From contig CP014326.1 in the NCBI GenBank assembly GCA_001560895.1, positions 1,190,001 to 1,254,000 of the forward strand: DNA of 64,000 nt, read 5' to 3'. The DNA comes from Streptococcus mitis. GTDB lineage: Bacteria > Bacillota > Bacilli > Lactobacillales > Streptococcaceae. The position numbers and the translations under genes were made by a program. The notes under the pieces were generated by a model that was not told the origin of the DNA, searched no databases, and saw only the letters and a program-made list of their open reading frames with translations. The stretch's first letter is position 1; every line of letters begins with the position of its first letter. Of this stretch, positions 63,686 to 64,000 are shown in pieces.

Positions 63686-63727
63686 CTTTTTACCTCATTA
63701 GAATTCTATATCTAATTACTCATTCTA

Positions 63728-64000
<273 letters not shown>

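Overview
The window reads as a chromosomal segment of a mitis-group Streptococcus, a close relative of S. pneumoniae. Support from the sequence: low G+C; pneumococcal-type BOX and RUP repeats; a two-gene histidine-triad (Pht) locus behind a zinc-binding lipoprotein; SpxR; a VicRKX operon with single-membrane-segment VicK; and a lipoyl domain fused to the dihydrolipoamide dehydrogenase. The order of blocks (ligA / pgm-bta / vicXKR-mutY / hup-degV / ribF / carBA-pyrBR / pht / murA-spxR-map / aco-lplA / nrd / lac) and several protein sequences differ from the pneumococcal genomes I remember. An S. mitis-like strain is therefore more likely than S. pneumoniae itself; this is inference from memory, not a database result. 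No tRNA, rRNA, prophage or CRISPR array was seen.

Layout. 1-5.9 kb (minus): ligA (cut by the window edge), an MFS exporter, an Rgg-type regulator and an ABC-F ATPase; the last three form one unit. 6-8.3 kb (plus): phosphoglucomutase and a thioredoxin-fold protein. 8.27-9.68 kb: an intact ISL3-family (IS1167-like) element with a perfect 8-bp target duplication, inserted in the shared terminator of bta and vicX. 9.7-17.4 kb: vicX-vicK-vicR, mutY, HU, degV, a YitT membrane protein and ribF. 17.7-24.1 kb: the pyrimidine operon pyrR-pyrB-carA-carB behind a PyrR attenuator, with a 447-bp hairpin-rich spacer between carA and carB. 24.2-27.5 kb: nth, yceD, a decayed gene and an Lsa-like ABC-F with an attenuator-like leader. 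28-39 kb: phtE-like, phtD-like, adcAII (AdcR boxes), an APC permease, and an extracellular thiol-redox pair. 39.3-43.3 kb: murA-GNAT-spxR-map. 43.8-50.2 kb: acoA-acoB-acoC-lpdA-lplA, an alpha-keto acid dehydrogenase complex with its lipoate ligase. 50.3-56.3 kb: ung-mutX-pyrC-MATE, a HAD phosphatase, a DfsB-like protein and a cysteine-cluster protein. 56.4-58.5 kb: ptsH-ptsI. 58.8-62.4 kb: class Ib ribonucleotide reductase nrdH-nrdE-nrdF. 62.5-64 kb: lacR-like repressor, a small unknown gene and the 3' end of lacG.

Functional themes are nucleotide supply and repair (pyr, nrd, ung, mutX, mutY, nth, ligA), zinc acquisition (adcAII and pht), central carbon flow (pgm, pts, aco, lac) and envelope control (vic, murA, redox pair).

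The most unusual signals are: (1) a family of about 105-bp, covarying long-hairpin repeats, three in tandem between acoB and acoC and two between carA and carB, all in the same orientation relative to transcription; (2) four genes (ligA, an ABC-F gene, mutY, ribF) whose extended -10 element ends exactly 6 nt before ATG with no Shine-Dalgarno, which predicts leaderless mRNAs; (3) an IS insertion that split a perfect 18-bp palindromic terminator and so fixes the order of events; (4) loss of the iron-sulfur cluster ligands in both MutY and Nth; (5) a mosaic PhtE and an expanded PhtD.
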